Positions 34,179 through 46,509 of a stretch of DNA of 64,000 bases are shown piece by piece. The translations under genes and the position numbers were made by a program. Location: the NCBI RefSeq assembly GCF_023101665.1, contig NZ_CP082161.1, positions 1,054,001-1,118,000 of the forward strand, read 5' to 3'. The first letter of the stretch is position 1. Each line of letters opens with the position of its first letter. The notes below the pieces were generated by a model that worked only from the letters and a program-made list of their open reading frames with translations, searched no databases and was not told the DNA's origin. This stretch comes from Bradyrhizobium sp. 195 (GTDB lineage: Bacteria > Pseudomonadota > Alphaproteobacteria > Rhizobiales > Xanthobacteraceae).

Positions 34179-35375
34179 TTACTTGATGCGCAGCACCTCA
34201 ACGCCGGGCAGGGGCTTGCCTTCCATCCATTCAAGGAACGCGCCACCAGCGGTCGAGACATAGGTGAAACTGCCGGCGACGCCGGCCTGGTTGAGCGCCG
34301 CGACGGTGTCGCCGCCGCCCGCGATCGAGATCAGCTTCTTGGCCTTGGTGCGCTCGGCAGCGTGCTTGGCGGCCGCGACCGTGCCGCGGTCGAACGGCTG
34401 CATCTCGAACGCGCCCAGCGGTCCGTTCCAGACCAGCGTCGCGGCGTCGTCGATCGCGGCGTGGACGCGCGCGATCGACTGCGGACCGACGTCGAGGATC
34501 ATGCCGTCGGCCGGGATCGCATCGAGCCCATAGGCATGCGAGGGCGCGTTGGCGGCGAAATGATAGGCAACGGTTGCGTCCACGGGAAGGATGATGGCGC
34601 AGTTGGCGGCGTCCGCCTTCTCCATGATGCGCAGCGCGGTGGCGGCGAGATCCTTCTCGGCCAGCGACTTGCCGACGCCGACGCCCTGGGCGTGCAGGAA
34701 GGTGTTGGCCATGCCGCCCCCGATCACCAGTGCATCGACCTTGCTGACGAGATTTTCGAGCAGGTCGATCTTGGTCGAGACCTTGGCGCCGCCGATGATT
34801 GCGATAACAGGCTTGGTCGGCGAGCCCAGCGCCTTCTCCAGCGCGACGAGCTCGGCCTGCATGGTGCGGCCGGCATAGGCGGGCAGCTTGTGGCCGAGGC
34901 CTTCGGTCGTGGCGTGGGCGCGGTGCGCCGCCGAGAATGCGTCATTGACCCAGATGTCGCCGAGCTTTGCGAGCTCCGCGACGAAGGCGGCATCGTTTTT
35001 TTCCTCTTCCTTGTGGAAGCGGGTGTTTTCGAGACAGAGGATGTCGCCGTCGTTCAGGCTAGCGACCGCCTTGGCCGCGGGCTCACCGATGCAGTCTTCG
35101 GCGAAGCCGACGGGCTTCTTCACGACCTTCGACAGCGCCTCGGCAACCGGCTTGAGCGACTCCTTGGCATCGCGCCCCTTCGGCCGGCCGAAATGCGCGA
35201 GCAGGATGACCTTGCCGCCCTTGTCCGAGATTTCGGTGATGGTCGGTGCGACGCGCTCGAGCCGGGTCGTGTCGCTGACGCGGCCGTTGTCCATGGGCAC
35301 GTTGAGATCGACGCGCAGCAGCACGCGTTTGCTCTTCACGTCGACGTCGTCGAGGGTGCGGAATTTGTTGGTCAT
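34179..35375 (-). CDS. pgk: phosphoglycerate kinase
   Basis: A 398-residue enzyme converting 1,3-bisphosphoglycerate and ADP to 3-phosphoglycerate and ATP, working in both glycolysis and the Calvin cycle. The N-terminal substrate motif [19 protein letters not shown], the basic patch HFGRPKGRD, and the C-terminal nucleotide motif [20 protein letters not shown] are all present. Length is standard. It lies 57 bases from fba and about 140 from gap, all on one strand, although a hairpin repeat intervenes before gap. Confidence 0.98.
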   Translation of the reverse strand: MTNKFRTLDDVDVKSKRVLLRVDLNVPMDNGRVSDTTRLERVAPTITEISDKGGKVILLAHFGRPKGRDAKESLKPVAEALSKVVKKPVGFAEDCIGEPAAKAVASLNDGDILCLENTRFHKEEEKNDAAFVAELAKLGDIWVNDAFSAAHRAHATTEGLGHKLPAYAGRTMQAELVALEKALGSPTKPVIAIIGGAKVSTKIDLLENLVSKVDALVIGGGMANTFLHAQGVGVGKSLAEKDLAATALRIMEKADAANCAIILPVDATVAYHFAANAPSHAYGLDAIPADGMILDVGPQSIARVHAAIDDAATLVWNGPLGAFEMQPFDRGTVAAAKHAAERTKAKKLISIAGGGDTVAALNQAGVAGSFTYVSTAGGAFLEWMEGKPLPGVEVLRIK

Positions 35376-35407
35376 CTCTGGGTTCTCTTGTCCCGGGCCT
35401 CTAGGAG

Positions 35408-35488
35408 GTCATTCCGGGGCGGTGCGCTAGCACCGAACCCGGAATCTCGAGATTCCGGGTCTGGTCCTTCGGACCATACCGGAATGAC
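35408..35488. repeat. intergenic hairpin repeat (GTCATTCCGGGGCG type)
   Basis: GTCATTCCGGGGCG at 35408 and CCGGAATGAC ending 35488 form the outer stem, with internal CCCGGAATCTCGAGATTCCGGG as an inner palindrome. It sits between gap and pgk. Confidence 0.85.
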
Positions 35489-35513
35489 GGTGCAACTAGA
35501 ACGCACCAGATCC

Positions 35514-36521
35514 TTAGATCACCTTCGCGATCGCAGCGGCGGTGTCCGCCATGCGGTTCGAGAAGCCCCACTCGTTGTCGTACCAGGACATCACGCGCAC
35601 CAGCGTGCCGTTCTGCACCTTGGTCTGGTCCTCGTGGAAGGTCGAGGAGTGCGGGTCGTGGTTGAAGTCGATCGAGACGTTCGGCGCATTGGTGTAGCCG
35701 AGGATGCCCTTGAGCTGCTGCTCGGAGGCGCGCTTCATCGCCGCGTTGATTTCCTTGGCGTCGGTGGCGCGCTTGGCGACGATCTTGAGGTCGACCACCG
35801 AGACGTTCGGGGTCGGCACGCGGATCGCGACGCCGTCGAGCTTGCCCTTCAGCTCGGGCAGCACGAGGCCGATCGCCTTCGCCGCACCGGTCGAGGTCGG
35901 GATCATCGACATTGCAGCCGCACGGCCACGGTAAAGATCCTTGTGCATCGTATCGAGCGTCGGCTGGTCGCCGGTATAGGCGTGGATCGTGGTCATGAAG
36001 CCGGTCTCGATGCCGACGAGGTCGTTCAGCACCTTGGCGACCGGCGCCAGGCAGTTGGTGGTGCAGGAGCCGTTCGAGATGACGAGATGATCCTTGGTCA
36101 GCGTGTCGTGGTTGACGCCGTAGACGATGGTGGCATCGGCGCCGTCAGCGGGCGCGGAGACCAGCACGCGCTTGGCGCCGGCGGTCAGATGCGCGGAAGC
36201 CTTGTCCTTCGAGGTGAAGATGCCGGTGCATTCCATCGCGATGTCGACGCCGAGATCCTTCCAGGGCAGCTTCGAGGGATCGCGCTCCGCGGTCACCTTG
36301 ATCTTGCCGGTGCCGAGGTTGATCGAGTCGCCATCGATGGTCACGGTGCCGGGGAAACGGCCATGCACGGAGTCGAAGCGGAGCAGATGGGCGTTGGTCT
36401 CGACCGGACCGAGGTCGTTGATGCCGACGACCTCGATATCCTTGCGGCCGGACTCGGCAATAGCCCGCAGGATGTTGCGGCCGATGCGGCCAAAACCGTT
36501 AATTCCAACGCGGACTGCCAT
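35514..36521 (-). CDS. gap: type I glyceraldehyde-3-phosphate dehydrogenase
   Basis: A 335-residue GAPDH, interconverting glyceraldehyde-3-phosphate and 1,3-bisphosphoglycerate. [20 protein letters not shown] is the dinucleotide-binding start, [17 protein letters not shown] holds the catalytic Cys, and [12 protein letters not shown] is the C-terminal signature. An AAGGAGA ribosome site precedes the start. Asp in VVGINDLG suggests NAD preference, though the Calvin cycle uses NADPH in some relatives. Confidence 0.98.
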   Translation of the reverse strand: MAVRVGINGFGRIGRNILRAIAESGRKDIEVVGINDLGPVETNAHLLRFDSVHGRFPGTVTIDGDSINLGTGKIKVTAERDPSKLPWKDLGVDIAMECTGIFTSKDKASAHLTAGAKRVLVSAPADGADATIVYGVNHDTLTKDHLVISNGSCTTNCLAPVAKVLNDLVGIETGFMTTIHAYTGDQPTLDTMHKDLYRGRAAAMSMIPTSTGAAKAIGLVLPELKGKLDGVAIRVPTPNVSVVDLKIVAKRATDAKEINAAMKRASEQQLKGILGYTNAPNVSIDFNHDPHSSTFHEDQTKVQNGTLVRVMSWYDNEWGFSNRMADTAAAIAKVI

Positions 36522-36669
36522 GTTTCGTCTCCTTCAATGACCGTTGTCATCCCGCACAACGCGCTATGCGCGCCTGCGAGGGTTTTTTAGGGGCGGACGC
36601 CCGGTTCGGCCGGGCGGTGCTTGATCATATGAGAGATTACGTAGTCCTTTTTTGCGGCAAGCTCAACTC

Positions 36670-38655
<1,986 letters not shown>

Positions 38656-39026
38656 GTCTGAAATCCGTCTGAAATGAGGCGCTTGGCGATGCACGCCCGC
38701 GCGGGAAGGAGCCTGGCGGCCACTGAAGGTCGGGGCTGGGATAGCACCTCGGTTCCGGGAGTCCAAGGCAATCAAACGCCGGTTTGGCCGTAAAAGTTGC
38801 CTATGTGGAGATCGGTTTTCCGCCGGGCTCACGCGTGGAGGAACGGTCGAATCGGAACGACCTCCTTCCGATCTATCGGTGCATAGTTTCGCGGCGACGT
38901 TGCGCTGGGCTAGCTTGCCACGTAAATTTCTGCTTCTAACCGCTTGCCGAACCGAGTCTTTTGCCGGGCGGCAAGCCCCAGGAAAAGGCCACTGGGCAAA
39001 GGCCGCTAGGTTCCAGCGCTGACTGC
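38656..39026. other. divergent intergenic region, tkt / DUF4164-zapA
   Basis: A 371-base gap between divergently transcribed operons. I see no gene, repeat or clear operator; promoters for both sides are expected here but no -35/-10 pair stands out. Confidence 0.5.
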
Positions 39027-39347
39027 ATGAACGATCGCGTGTCCAACAGTTCCGCCATGACGGAGTCCTCCGCGGTCGAGATCGACATCGCGACCCGCAG
39101 GCTGATGGCGGCGCTCGACGCGCTCGAAAGCGCGGTGGAGCGGCGACGCGACGCCGATCGCGACGAGAACGAGCTCGCGGCGCGGATTCAGGCGCTCGGC
39201 GCTGACCGTTCGCGGCTTGCCGACGAGCTCGACGGCGCGCTGGTGAAGGCGCGCAAGCTCGAGCGCACCAATCGCGAGATCTCCGACCGGCTGGATTCCG
39301 CGATCGTCACGATACGCTCGGTGCTCGATACCGGAGAGGACGGATGA
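39027..39347 (+). CDS. DUF4164 coiled-coil protein
   Basis: A 106-residue protein predicted to be almost wholly coiled coil: [20 protein letters not shown] then [20 protein letters not shown] and [19 protein letters not shown]. It matches the DUF4164 family found just before zapA in Rhizobiales. The stop overlaps the zapA start (ATGA), so translation is coupled; a role with ZapA in cell division is inferred from position. Starts at 39027 or 39057 are both possible. Confidence 0.85.
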   Translation: MNDRVSNSSAMTESSAVEIDIATRRLMAALDALESAVERRRDADRDENELAARIQALGADRSRLADELDGALVKARKLERTNREISDRLDSAIVTIRSVLDTGEDG

Positions 39348-39727
39348 GCCACATCAACGTCACCATCAACGGCCGGCAATACCGCATGGCCTGCGAGGAG
39401 GGCCAGGAGGTGCGGCTGCTCAAGCTCGCCGAAAGCCTGGAGACACGGATTCAATCGCTGCGCGGAAAATTCGGCGAGATCGGCGATGCGCGTCTCACCG
39501 TGATGGCGGCGCTGACCGTCTGCGACGAACTGGTCGACGTTGGCAATCGTGTCCGCACCATGGAGCAGGAGCTGACCGAGCTGCGCGATTTCCGCAATGC
39601 CGCCGTCGAGCGCGCCAGGATGACGCAGACCGCGGTGGTGAATGCCCTGAACGCCGCGGCCGAACGCATCGAGAAGTCGACCCAGGTCCTGAACCGGACG
39701 GTGGGGAACGGGATCGCGATAGGGTAG
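39344..39727 (+). CDS. zapA: cell division protein ZapA
   Basis: A 127-residue ZapA, which binds and bundles FtsZ at the division ring. [20 protein letters not shown] is the family N-terminus, followed by LAESLETRIQSLRGKFGEIG, RLTVMAALTVCDELVD and a C-terminal coiled coil. Directly downstream come a repeat, the 6S RNA gene and 5-formyltetrahydrofolate cyclo-ligase, the classic zapA-ssrS-ygfA order. Confidence 0.93.
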   Translation: MSHINVTINGRQYRMACEEGQEVRLLKLAESLETRIQSLRGKFGEIGDARLTVMAALTVCDELVDVGNRVRTMEQELTELRDFRNAAVERARMTQTAVVNALNAAAERIEKSTQVLNRTVGNGIAIG

Positions 39728-39762
39728 GCGAGAGCCGCGATAGGCGCCGCGAAGACGGTGCG

Positions 39763-39886
39763 CTCCCTCCCCCGCATGCGGGGGAGGGCTGGGGAGAGGG
39801 GGTCGCCGCAACGGGACAATCCCCAAGAGGAGAGAACCCTCACCCGCGCCTTCGGCGCGACCACTCCCCGCAAGCGGGAGAGGTGA
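39763..39886. repeat. intergenic hairpin repeat (CTCCCTCCCCCGC type)
   Basis: CTCCCTCCCCCGCATGCGGG is followed by GGGAGGGC and, further on, CCCTCACCCGCGCC and CGCAAGCGGGAGAGG as inverted partners. It lies between zapA and the 6S RNA. Confidence 0.78.
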
Positions 39887-39929
39887 GTAACCACGGGCTA
39901 GCGATTCGTCAGCATCGTTGTTAGATTGG

Positions 39930-40097
39930 CTCCGCGAGGCTGCGACGCGCGTCAGGAGCCATATATCCCCGGGGCCTTATCGATCCTTTAGGGAACTGTC
40001 CCTGGCCGGGCCCGTGGGCCCGGACATATGGTGCCCACCTACTTTCGTAGGGAACTCCGGGATCGAGTGCTTCAACGGCGTACGCGGCTTCGCACTT
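39930..40097 (+). ncRNA. ssrS: 6S RNA
   Basis: No open frame is convincing here, while the segment lies between zapA and 5-formyltetrahydrofolate cyclo-ligase, the conserved location of 6S RNA in Proteobacteria. The fold fits: a closing stem GCGAGGCTGC (39934-39943) with GCGGCTTCGC (40084-40093), largely unpaired middle parts and a perfect apical hairpin CCGGGCCC-GT-GGGCCCGG (about 40010-40030). Length near 165 nt is as expected. 6S RNA binds sigma-70 RNA polymerase and represses transcription when growth slows. Ends are approximate. Confidence 0.85.
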
Positions 40098-40164
40098 TTG
40101 TTTGCTTGGTTTGTGCCTGTCGAAATTGCGTCCCCGACACGCTTGCGGTTCAGCTCAAGGTTCG

Positions 40165-40290
40165 GTGTCATGCCCCCCTAGTGCGCAATTGCGCACGTGG
40201 GACCGGGGCATCCAGTACGCCGCGGCGTCGAGGTTCTAGCATTGGCGTCTCTGGAATACTGGATCACCCGCCTTCGCGGGTGATGACGGC
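40165..40290. repeat. intergenic hairpin repeat with TGCGCAATTGCGCA
   Basis: The left part holds the 14-base palindrome TGCGCAATTGCGCA (40182-40195), the right part the CCAGTA.../TACTGGATCACCCGCCTTCG type repeat seen at 18972 and 46304. It may be a composite of two elements. Confidence 0.72.
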
Positions 40291-40322
40291 GGAGCAAGGC
40301 TCCGCCTTCGGGGAAAACGCGC

Positions 40323-40919
40323 ATGACCAACACCAAAGCCGAACTCCGTGCCAAGGCGGTCGCGGCGCGTGACGCGCTGAGCGAGAAAAAGCGCAGCGCT
40401 GCCGCCGCAAAGCTCGCCAAGCGCGGGCTGCCGTTCGACCTTCTGCCCGGCAGCATCGTCTCCGGCTATTCGCCGATTCGCAGCGAGATCGATCCGATGC
40501 CGCTGCTCACGAGGCTCGCGGAGCAGGGTGCGAAGCTGGCGCTGCCTTGCGTCACCGCGCGCGGCCAATCGCTGATCTTCCGCCTCTTCCATCCGAACGA
40601 CCGGCTGATGCTCGGTCCGCTCGGCATTCCCGAGCCGTCGCCGGCGGCTGCCGAAGTCATCCCCGATATCATGCTGACGCCGCTCGCGGCGTTCGATCGC
40701 CTCGGCCATCGCATCGGCTATGGTGCGGGCCATTACGATTTCACCTTCGCGCATTTGCGCAAGACCAAGAACATTGTCGGCATCGGGCTCGCTTTTGCAG
40801 CGCAGGAGATCAAGGCGGTTCCGGCACTATCGCACGACGTCGCGCTGGATTATGTGCTAACGGAATCGGACGTGTTCGATTTCCGGAGTTCTGAAGTTGC
40901 GCATTCTCTTCGTGGGTGA
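40323..40919 (+). CDS. ygfA: 5-formyltetrahydrofolate cyclo-ligase
   Basis: A 198-residue enzyme turning 5-formyl-THF and ATP into 5,10-methenyl-THF. KAELRAKAVAARDALSEKKR is the N-terminal motif, PIRSEIDPMPLL binds folate, and LAAFDRLGHRIGYGAGHYDF is the ATP/Mg signature. Its position after zapA and the 6S RNA is conserved. It overlaps the following phosphodiesterase gene by 23 bases (different frame), so the two are cotranscribed. Confidence 0.95.
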   Translation: MTNTKAELRAKAVAARDALSEKKRSAAAAKLAKRGLPFDLLPGSIVSGYSPIRSEIDPMPLLTRLAEQGAKLALPCVTARGQSLIFRLFHPNDRLMLGPLGIPEPSPAAAEVIPDIMLTPLAAFDRLGHRIGYGAGHYDFTFAHLRKTKNIVGIGLAFAAQEIKAVPALSHDVALDYVLTESDVFDFRSSEVAHSLRG

Positions 40920-41721
40920 TGTCGTCGGCCGCAGCGGGCGGAACGCCATCGCCGAATATCTGCCCGGCATGGTCAGGGACTGGTCGCTCGATTTCGTCGT
41001 CGTCAACGGTGAGAATTCCGCCGGCGGCTTCGGCATCACGGAAGCGATCTATCAGGAGTTTCTCGATGCCGGCGCCGATGCGGTGACGCTCGGCAACCAT
41101 TCGTGGGACCAGCGCGAAGCCCTGGTGTTCATCGAGCGCGCCGAGCGCCTGGTGCGCCCCGCAAACTATCCGCGCGGCACGCCCGGCCGCGGCGCCGCTC
41201 TGGTCGAGACCAAGAACGGCAAGCATGCGCTCGTCGTCAACGCGCTCGGCCGCGTCTTCATGACCCCGTTCGACGATCCCTTTGCCGCGTTGGAGCGCGA
41301 GCTCGGCGCTTGCCCGCTCGGCGTTGCCGCCGACGCCATCGTCGTCGATTTCCATTGCGAGGCGAGCAGCGAGAAGCAGGGCATCGGCTTCTTCTGCGAC
41401 GGCCGCGCCAGCCTCGTCGTCGGCACGCACACCCATGTGCCGACCGCCGACCACCAGATCCTCAACGGCGGCACCGCCTACATGACCGATGCCGGCATGA
41501 CCGGCGACTACGATTCCATCATCGGCATGCAGAAGGAAGAGCCGCTGCGCAGGTTCACCTCGGGAATTCCGTCGGGCCGCTTCGAGCCGGCGGCGGGCGC
41601 GGCAACGCTCAGCGGCGTTGTGGTGGAGACGGATGACGCAACGGGCCTCGCGCTGAAGATTGCACCGGTGCGCGTGGGTGGAAGGCTGGAGCCGGCGACG
41701 CCGAAATTCTGGTTGAGCTGA
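40897..41721 (+). CDS. YmdB-like metallophosphoesterase (TIGR00282)
   Basis: A 274-residue phosphodiesterase of the YmdB/TIGR00282 family, whose B. subtilis member hydrolyses 2',3'-cAMP and affects biofilm and mRNA levels. The metal-site motifs are MRILFVGDVVGRSGRNAI (first strand and Asp), VVNGENSAGGFGIT, DAVTLGNHSWDQ, VVDFHCEASSEK and VGTHTHVPTADHQILNGGTA. Length is as in the family. It shares an operon with 5-FCL (23-base overlap). The in vivo substrate is unknown. Confidence 0.92.
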   Translation: MRILFVGDVVGRSGRNAIAEYLPGMVRDWSLDFVVVNGENSAGGFGITEAIYQEFLDAGADAVTLGNHSWDQREALVFIERAERLVRPANYPRGTPGRGAALVETKNGKHALVVNALGRVFMTPFDDPFAALERELGACPLGVAADAIVVDFHCEASSEKQGIGFFCDGRASLVVGTHTHVPTADHQILNGGTAYMTDAGMTGDYDSIIGMQKEEPLRRFTSGIPSGRFEPAAGAATLSGVVVETDDATGLALKIAPVRVGGRLEPATPKFWLS

Positions 41722-41811
41722 GTAGCGCTGCAATCGTTGCTGCCAACCTCTGGAGAGGGTCGATCGCGCGTAGCGCGATGGGGTGGAGTCATCTCTCCAC
41801 ATAGGCAGAAT

Positions 41812-41902
41812 CGTAGGGTGGGCAAAGCGTAGCGTGCCACGCTCTGTTGCCGTATTGCAAAGATCGTGGGCACGGCGCAAGTGCGCCTTTGCCCACCCTA
41901 CA
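41812..41902. repeat. intergenic hairpin repeat (CGTAGGGTGGGCAAAG type)
   Basis: CGTAGGGTGGGCAAAG (41812-41827) and CTTTGCCCACCCTACA (41887-41902) are inverted. It is in the 322-base gap between the convergent phosphodiesterase and chemoreceptor genes, where I see nothing else. Confidence 0.87.
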
Positions 41903-42043
41903 ATTCTGTTTTGCCCGACGAGTCAAACCGCGCCCTGGCCTGCCGGGATAAGCCATTGATTCCGCACACCCCGGCTACTGTGCATGGGGTTGTTTTCGAA
42001 CTTCGAATTTCGAGGATGCCGGAGCGCCGTCGCGCGCCGGTCG

Positions 42044-43468
42044 TCAGCTCTGCCGAAAACCCATGCGGAAGGCGCCCCAGTGCTTGCCGCGGATCACGAT
42101 CGGCGAGGACAGATCCTTCATCAGCACAAACTGTCCGCCGCCCATGTCGCGGCGGTAGGTCTGGAGCAGGAACGGCTTGGTATTCGCCGCGACCTTCTTC
42201 ACCGCGCGATCGGTGAACAGGCGGCGGTTGCGGCAATTGGCGTTGTTCCAGACCGGGTCCTTGCCCTGCGGCAGGCGGTAGTTGGGATTGTGGGTCGGCA
42301 GATAGCCGCCCTTGGCCCAGGCGACGCAGAACACGATGCGGGGATCGGATTTCTGAATCGGGTCCTGGATCGCGGGCAGCACGCGATCGGTGAAGTCGAC
42401 ATAGTTGGTGAGGTATTGCTTTGGATCGGTGCCGGGAATTTCGCGGTAGGTCTCGTCCATGAGCCTGTCGAGCGTGATATCGCCGCGGTCGATCGCGGCC
42501 TCGAACTCGGCCGAGATTCGCTTCGCGGTCTCGACGACGACGCGGATCAGTGGTGCGTCCGATGTCTCCACGCCGCTGTCGGCGATCAGCGCGATCAAGC
42601 CTTCGGAGGTGTCGAGCAGCTTCGTCACCCGCTGATCGGCGCTCCTGAGATCGCGAGAGGAGAGGTCGACGCCCTTGGCGAGTTCGTTCAGCTCGCTGAT
42701 GACGGTGTCGCAATGTCCGAGATTGGAGGTCGCCGCGCGCGTGACGCTGCCGATCTCCGCCTCCACGGAGGCAAAGCCCTGCTGGACCCGCGAGATGATG
42801 CCGGAGATCTGCTGGGCGCCTTCGCCGGCGGTCTTGGCGCGCTGCGATGCGTCGCTGCTTTCGCCGATCAGGCCTTCGATCTGGCCGTCGAGATCGCGCA
42901 CGGTGTCGGAGATCTGATGCGTGGCCTGGCGGGTGGCTTCCGCGAGGTTCTTCACCTCGCTTGCGACCACCGCAAAGCCGCGGCCGGCGTTGCCGGCGCG
43001 GGCGGCTTCGATCGTTGCGTTCAGCGCGAGCAGATTGGTCTGCTTCGCAATCGCCTCGATCGAGCCGGAGACTTTCGCGACCTGCGCCAGCGCCGACCCG
43101 ACGGCGCTGAGGCGCGCTTCGATGCGCTCCACCGCTGCGACGAGCTCGGAGATGTGGTTGACCGCGGTGTCGACGGCGCTGCGCGACTGCGCGATCTCGC
43201 CGACCGCTGCGGACGTGGTCGTTTGCACGGCCTGCGATGCGTTGGCGATGTCGTGGTTGGCCGAAACCATCGTCTCGGCCGTCTCCTGCAGATGGTGGAA
43301 CCGGTCCGACTGGTTTGCGACGCGGTTTGCGACTTCCTGGACGTTGCCGGCAATGTCAGCCAGTTCCACGCCGAGGCCGCCGATGCGGTCGGCAAGCTGA
43401 TCGATCAGCCGTTCAGCCAGCGTGCGATTGGAGCCGGTGTCCATGACGGCAAGTTGTACGACGGACAT
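42044..43468 (-). CDS. soluble methyl-accepting chemotaxis protein, C-terminal Cache-like domain
   Basis: A 474-residue chemoreceptor without any membrane segment. The signalling hairpin is [20 protein letters not shown] with [19 protein letters not shown] (about 190-225). The receptor has inverted order: the signalling part is N-terminal and the sensor-like domain is C-terminal (about 335-474, [44 protein letters not shown]). The same C-terminal domain is in the next gene. A GGAGGACT ribosome site lies before the start. It should work in the cytoplasm, possibly on an internal signal. Confidence 0.92.
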   Translation of the reverse strand: MSVVQLAVMDTGSNRTLAERLIDQLADRIGGLGVELADIAGNVQEVANRVANQSDRFHHLQETAETMVSANHDIANASQAVQTTTSAAVGEIAQSRSAVDTAVNHISELVAAVERIEARLSAVGSALAQVAKVSGSIEAIAKQTNLLALNATIEAARAGNAGRGFAVVASEVKNLAEATRQATHQISDTVRDLDGQIEGLIGESSDASQRAKTAGEGAQQISGIISRVQQGFASVEAEIGSVTRAATSNLGHCDTVISELNELAKGVDLSSRDLRSADQRVTKLLDTSEGLIALIADSGVETSDAPLIRVVVETAKRISAEFEAAIDRGDITLDRLMDETYREIPGTDPKQYLTNYVDFTDRVLPAIQDPIQKSDPRIVFCVAWAKGGYLPTHNPNYRLPQGKDPVWNNANCRNRRLFTDRAVKKVAANTKPFLLQTYRRDMGGGQFVLMKDLSSPIVIRGKHWGAFRMGFRQS

Positions 43469-43576
43469 GTTTGATGAGTCCTCCAGTCAGAGCCGCAACC
43501 CGGCTCACGGCGGCATTCCCATTCCAATTTCGATCTTAAGGGATGATTCGCGCTCGGCGTCTTGCCTGAGCGTGCA

Positions 43577-45325
43577 CTACAGTTTGTAGGCCGTGCGGAA
43601 TCCACCCCAGTGACGGCCCTGCACGCGGATCGCAACGTCGATCTCCCGCATCATGACGGTGTTCCCGTTGCCCATGTCGCGCGCATAGCTCTGGACAAGG
43701 TACGATCGCAGGTTGCGTGCGGCCGCCAACCCCGCCGGATCGTTGAATATCCGCCGGTTGCGGCTGTTGGCCGTGTTCCAGGCGACGTCGCCCGGCCGCT
43801 GCGGATGTGAATAGATCTTGTTGTGCACCGGCAGGAAGCCGTTGCGGTCGACCATGGCGCAGAACGCCATGCGCTGGTCCTTCGCCAGGAATGCTTCCTG
43901 GAACGGCGGCAGGGCGCGGTCGGCCCAGTCGAGATATTTCGTGCGGTATTGCTGCGGATTGGTCCCGGCGATTTCGACATAGTCGGTGTCGAAGAGGTCG
44001 TCGATTTTGACCTCGCCGCGCGCAAGCGCCTGTTCGAATATCTTCGTCAGCGCGTTGCCCGCCTCCATGGCGCGGGTGACGAACTCCGTGTTCTCCTCGT
44101 GGATCGACCAGAGCCTGTCCTCGATCTTTTCGCGGAGCTCGGCATTGGGGCTGGCGAATTGCGCGCGCGCGCCGGCCTTGGATTGCTCGATCACGCGCAG
44201 ACGGCAGGCGCCGACGTGTTCGAGCGTGCCTTCGATCATCGCTTGCGGTGTGAGCCGGCCTGCGTCCGCGCCGCCGATCAACACGCCGTCCATCGAGATT
44301 TCATAGACCGGCATCACGCCGCGCGCGCTCTCGAACTTGAGATGGCAGGGCAGTCGTTCGGTCTTGCGGCGGTCGTCGTGCTCGCTCTGGCGGAGCAGCA
44401 CGGCGCAGCGCGATTTCAGCTTTTGAGCAAAAGTGGTGACGGCCTTGCCGGCACTGGCGACGTTCTCGCCATGGCTCTCGGCCGCCTTGGTCGCGGCATC
44501 GATCTCGGCCGCGCTCTCGCTGACCGAGACGATGAACTCCGAGGCGCTGGCGGCATTGCCGGAGACCTCGCTGGTGGTGGCGTTCTGCTCGGCGACCGCG
44601 CCGTTGACGGTCTCGAACACCGGGCGGATCGCCTCGATCGCCTGCGAAATGCGGTGCACCGCATCCGCAGAGCCGGCGGCGTCGCGCTGGAGTGCGTCGA
44701 TCTTCTTCGTGATCTCTTCCGTCGCGCTTTGGGTCTGCACCGCGAGGGCCTTGACCTCGGTGGCGACGACCGCAAAACCTTTACCTGCAGCGCCGGCACG
44801 CGCGGCCTCGATCGTCGAGTTGAGCGCGAGCAGCGTCGTCTGCCGCGCGATCTGCGCGATCAGATTGACGACGTTGCCGATGGCGGCAGAGGACTCGCGC
44901 AAGCGGTCGACATTGGCGCGGGCTTCCCGCGCCGCGGCGCTGGCCTCGTCGGCGAGCTTGCCGGCTTCACGGACCTGCGCCCCGATGCCGAGCGCGGACT
45001 GGGTGAACTTGTCGGCGGCATCGGCGAAGGTGGAGGCGTTCGATTGCGCCGCGTTGGTCCGGCCGGTCAGGGCATCGGTGCGGTCGCGGATGGCGGCCAG
45101 CGTCGTGGCGGTCGCCTCGGCGCCGCCGGCCACGGAATTGGCGGCGCGCTCGAGCTGGCGGATCATGGCGCCCAACTCGAGTTCCAAGAGCTCCAGGATT
45201 TCCCGGGCCGAATCAGTTTCGGCCGCGGGAGCGGGCTCGGAATGGGCCGCCGGCTGCGGCGCCGCCGAGGCGCTTGCAGGCGCAGCCTGGTCCGGCAGAC
45301 GCTTCCGAAATAGTCCGAACGCCAT
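43577..45325 (-). CDS. soluble methyl-accepting chemotaxis protein with PilZ-like and Cache-like domains
   Basis: A 582-residue cytoplasmic receptor from the start at 45325 ([13 protein letters not shown]). It has a disordered Ala/Pro region, a signalling domain with [20 protein letters not shown] and [15 protein letters not shown] (about 180-220), then a PilZ-like domain (about 330-420; [13 protein letters not shown] and [11 protein letters not shown]), and a C-terminal domain shared with the previous gene. PilZ normally has (D/N)xSxxG; here it is ExSxxG, so c-di-GMP binding is plausible but unproven. The 108-base spacing suggests one operon. Confidence 0.9.
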   Translation of the reverse strand: MAFGLFRKRLPDQAAPASASAAPQPAAHSEPAPAAETDSAREILELLELELGAMIRQLERAANSVAGGAEATATTLAAIRDRTDALTGRTNAAQSNASTFADAADKFTQSALGIGAQVREAGKLADEASAAAREARANVDRLRESSAAIGNVVNLIAQIARQTTLLALNSTIEAARAGAAGKGFAVVATEVKALAVQTQSATEEITKKIDALQRDAAGSADAVHRISQAIEAIRPVFETVNGAVAEQNATTSEVSGNAASASEFIVSVSESAAEIDAATKAAESHGENVASAGKAVTTFAQKLKSRCAVLLRQSEHDDRRKTERLPCHLKFESARGVMPVYEISMDGVLIGGADAGRLTPQAMIEGTLEHVGACRLRVIEQSKAGARAQFASPNAELREKIEDRLWSIHEENTEFVTRAMEAGNALTKIFEQALARGEVKIDDLFDTDYVEIAGTNPQQYRTKYLDWADRALPPFQEAFLAKDQRMAFCAMVDRNGFLPVHNKIYSHPQRPGDVAWNTANSRNRRIFNDPAGLAAARNLRSYLVQSYARDMGNGNTVMMREIDVAIRVQGRHWGGFRTAYKL

Positions 45326-45530
45326 CACGTCTCTCTTGTCGGGGAACGGTCGTGCGCTATTTTCGCAGGCTGGAATGAAATCAGGGTTAACGATGCCTGA
45401 CATCTAGGCATTGGCCACTACGGTGTTACCTTAAAGTCGTAGAGCCTCTTTCATTCCGGTGGGGTGGCGGCCTATAACGCCGCGCTTCCCACGCTCACCT
45501 TGGCGCACGATTCCCTAGAGAAGATCACGC

Positions 45531-46277
45531 ATGGCCGGACATTCCCAATTCAAGAACATCATGCACCGCAAGGGGCGGCAGGATGCGCAGAAGTCGAAGC
45601 TGTTCGGCAAGCTGGCGCGGGAAATCACCGTCGCTGCCAAGCTGGGGACGCCCGACCCCAACATGAACCCGCGCCTGCGTGCGGCCATCATCGCGGCGCG
45701 CCAGGAGAACATGCCGAAGGACAACATCGAGCGCGCCGTCAAGAAGGCGCTCGGCAATGAGGGCGAGAACTATGACGAGATCCGCTACGAGGGCTATGGC
45801 CCCGGTGGCGTCGCCGTCATCGTCGAAGCGTTGACCGACAACCGCAACCGCGCCGCCTCCGACATCCGCTCCTTCTTCACCAAATCGGGCGGCAATCTCG
45901 GCGAAACCGGCTCGGTCTCCTTCATGTTCGACCGCACCGGTATCATCGAATACGACCGCGCTGTTGCCTCCGACGACGCCGTGCTCGATGCTGCGATCGA
46001 GGCCGGCGCCGACGACGTCGTCTCCGGCGAAACCGGTCACGAGATCTACGCCTCAACGGAAGGCTACCGCGACGTCGCCAAGGCGCTGGAAGCCAAGTTC
46101 GGCGAGCCGCGCAAGGCCGCGCTGATCTGGAAGCCGCAGAACACGGTCGCGGTCGACGACGAGACCGGCGAGAAGCTGCTCAAGCTGATGGATCTGCTCA
46201 ACGAGCATGACGACGTCCAGCATGTCTACGCCAATTTCGAGGTGTCGGACGCGCTGATCGCGAAGATGGGCGGATAG
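45531..46277 (+). CDS. yebC: YebC/PmpR family protein
   Basis: A 248-residue YebC-family protein. [20 protein letters not shown] is the invariant N-terminus (usually W in place of Q), followed by [31 protein letters not shown] and the [15 protein letters not shown] motif. Family members act as DNA-binding regulators or, in other studies, as translation factors helping ribosomes through proline stretches. It precedes ruvC as in many proteobacteria. Confidence 0.95.
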   Translation: MAGHSQFKNIMHRKGRQDAQKSKLFGKLAREITVAAKLGTPDPNMNPRLRAAIIAARQENMPKDNIERAVKKALGNEGENYDEIRYEGYGPGGVAVIVEALTDNRNRAASDIRSFFTKSGGNLGETGSVSFMFDRTGIIEYDRAVASDDAVLDAAIEAGADDVVSGETGHEIYASTEGYRDVAKALEAKFGEPRKAALIWKPQNTVAVDDETGEKLLKLMDLLNEHDDVQHVYANFEVSDALIAKMGG

Positions 46278-46303
46278 GCGTTATCCGCTAGCACAAAATC
46301 CGC

Positions 46304-46405
46304 TGTCATCGCCCGCGAAGGCGGGCGATCCAGTATTCCAGAGACGTTCGAAGGATACGGATAAGCCGCGGCGTACTGGATACCCCGCCTTCGCAGGGTA
46401 TGACG
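46304..46405. repeat. intergenic hairpin repeat (GTCATCGCCCGCGAAGGCGG type)
   Basis: GTCATCGCCCGCGAAGGCGG at the left, CCCGCCTTCGCAGGGTATGAC at the right, with CCAGTATTCCAGAG and GCGTACTGGATA between. Related to 18972-19070. It lies between yebC and ruvC. Confidence 0.83.
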
Positions 46406-46509
46406 GCAGAATGTAAGGCGGACGCCGTCCGCCCCTCACCCCCCACTTCCCCTGTTACTTCCGTTCTGTTTCTGTTTCGCTTCAAGCGGCCAGCCGCTAT
46501 CACTGGCCC

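Noticed and set aside
34161..36590. Long open frame of 809 codons on the plus strand
   Set aside because: Antisense to pgk and gap, with the composition typical of a shadow frame.
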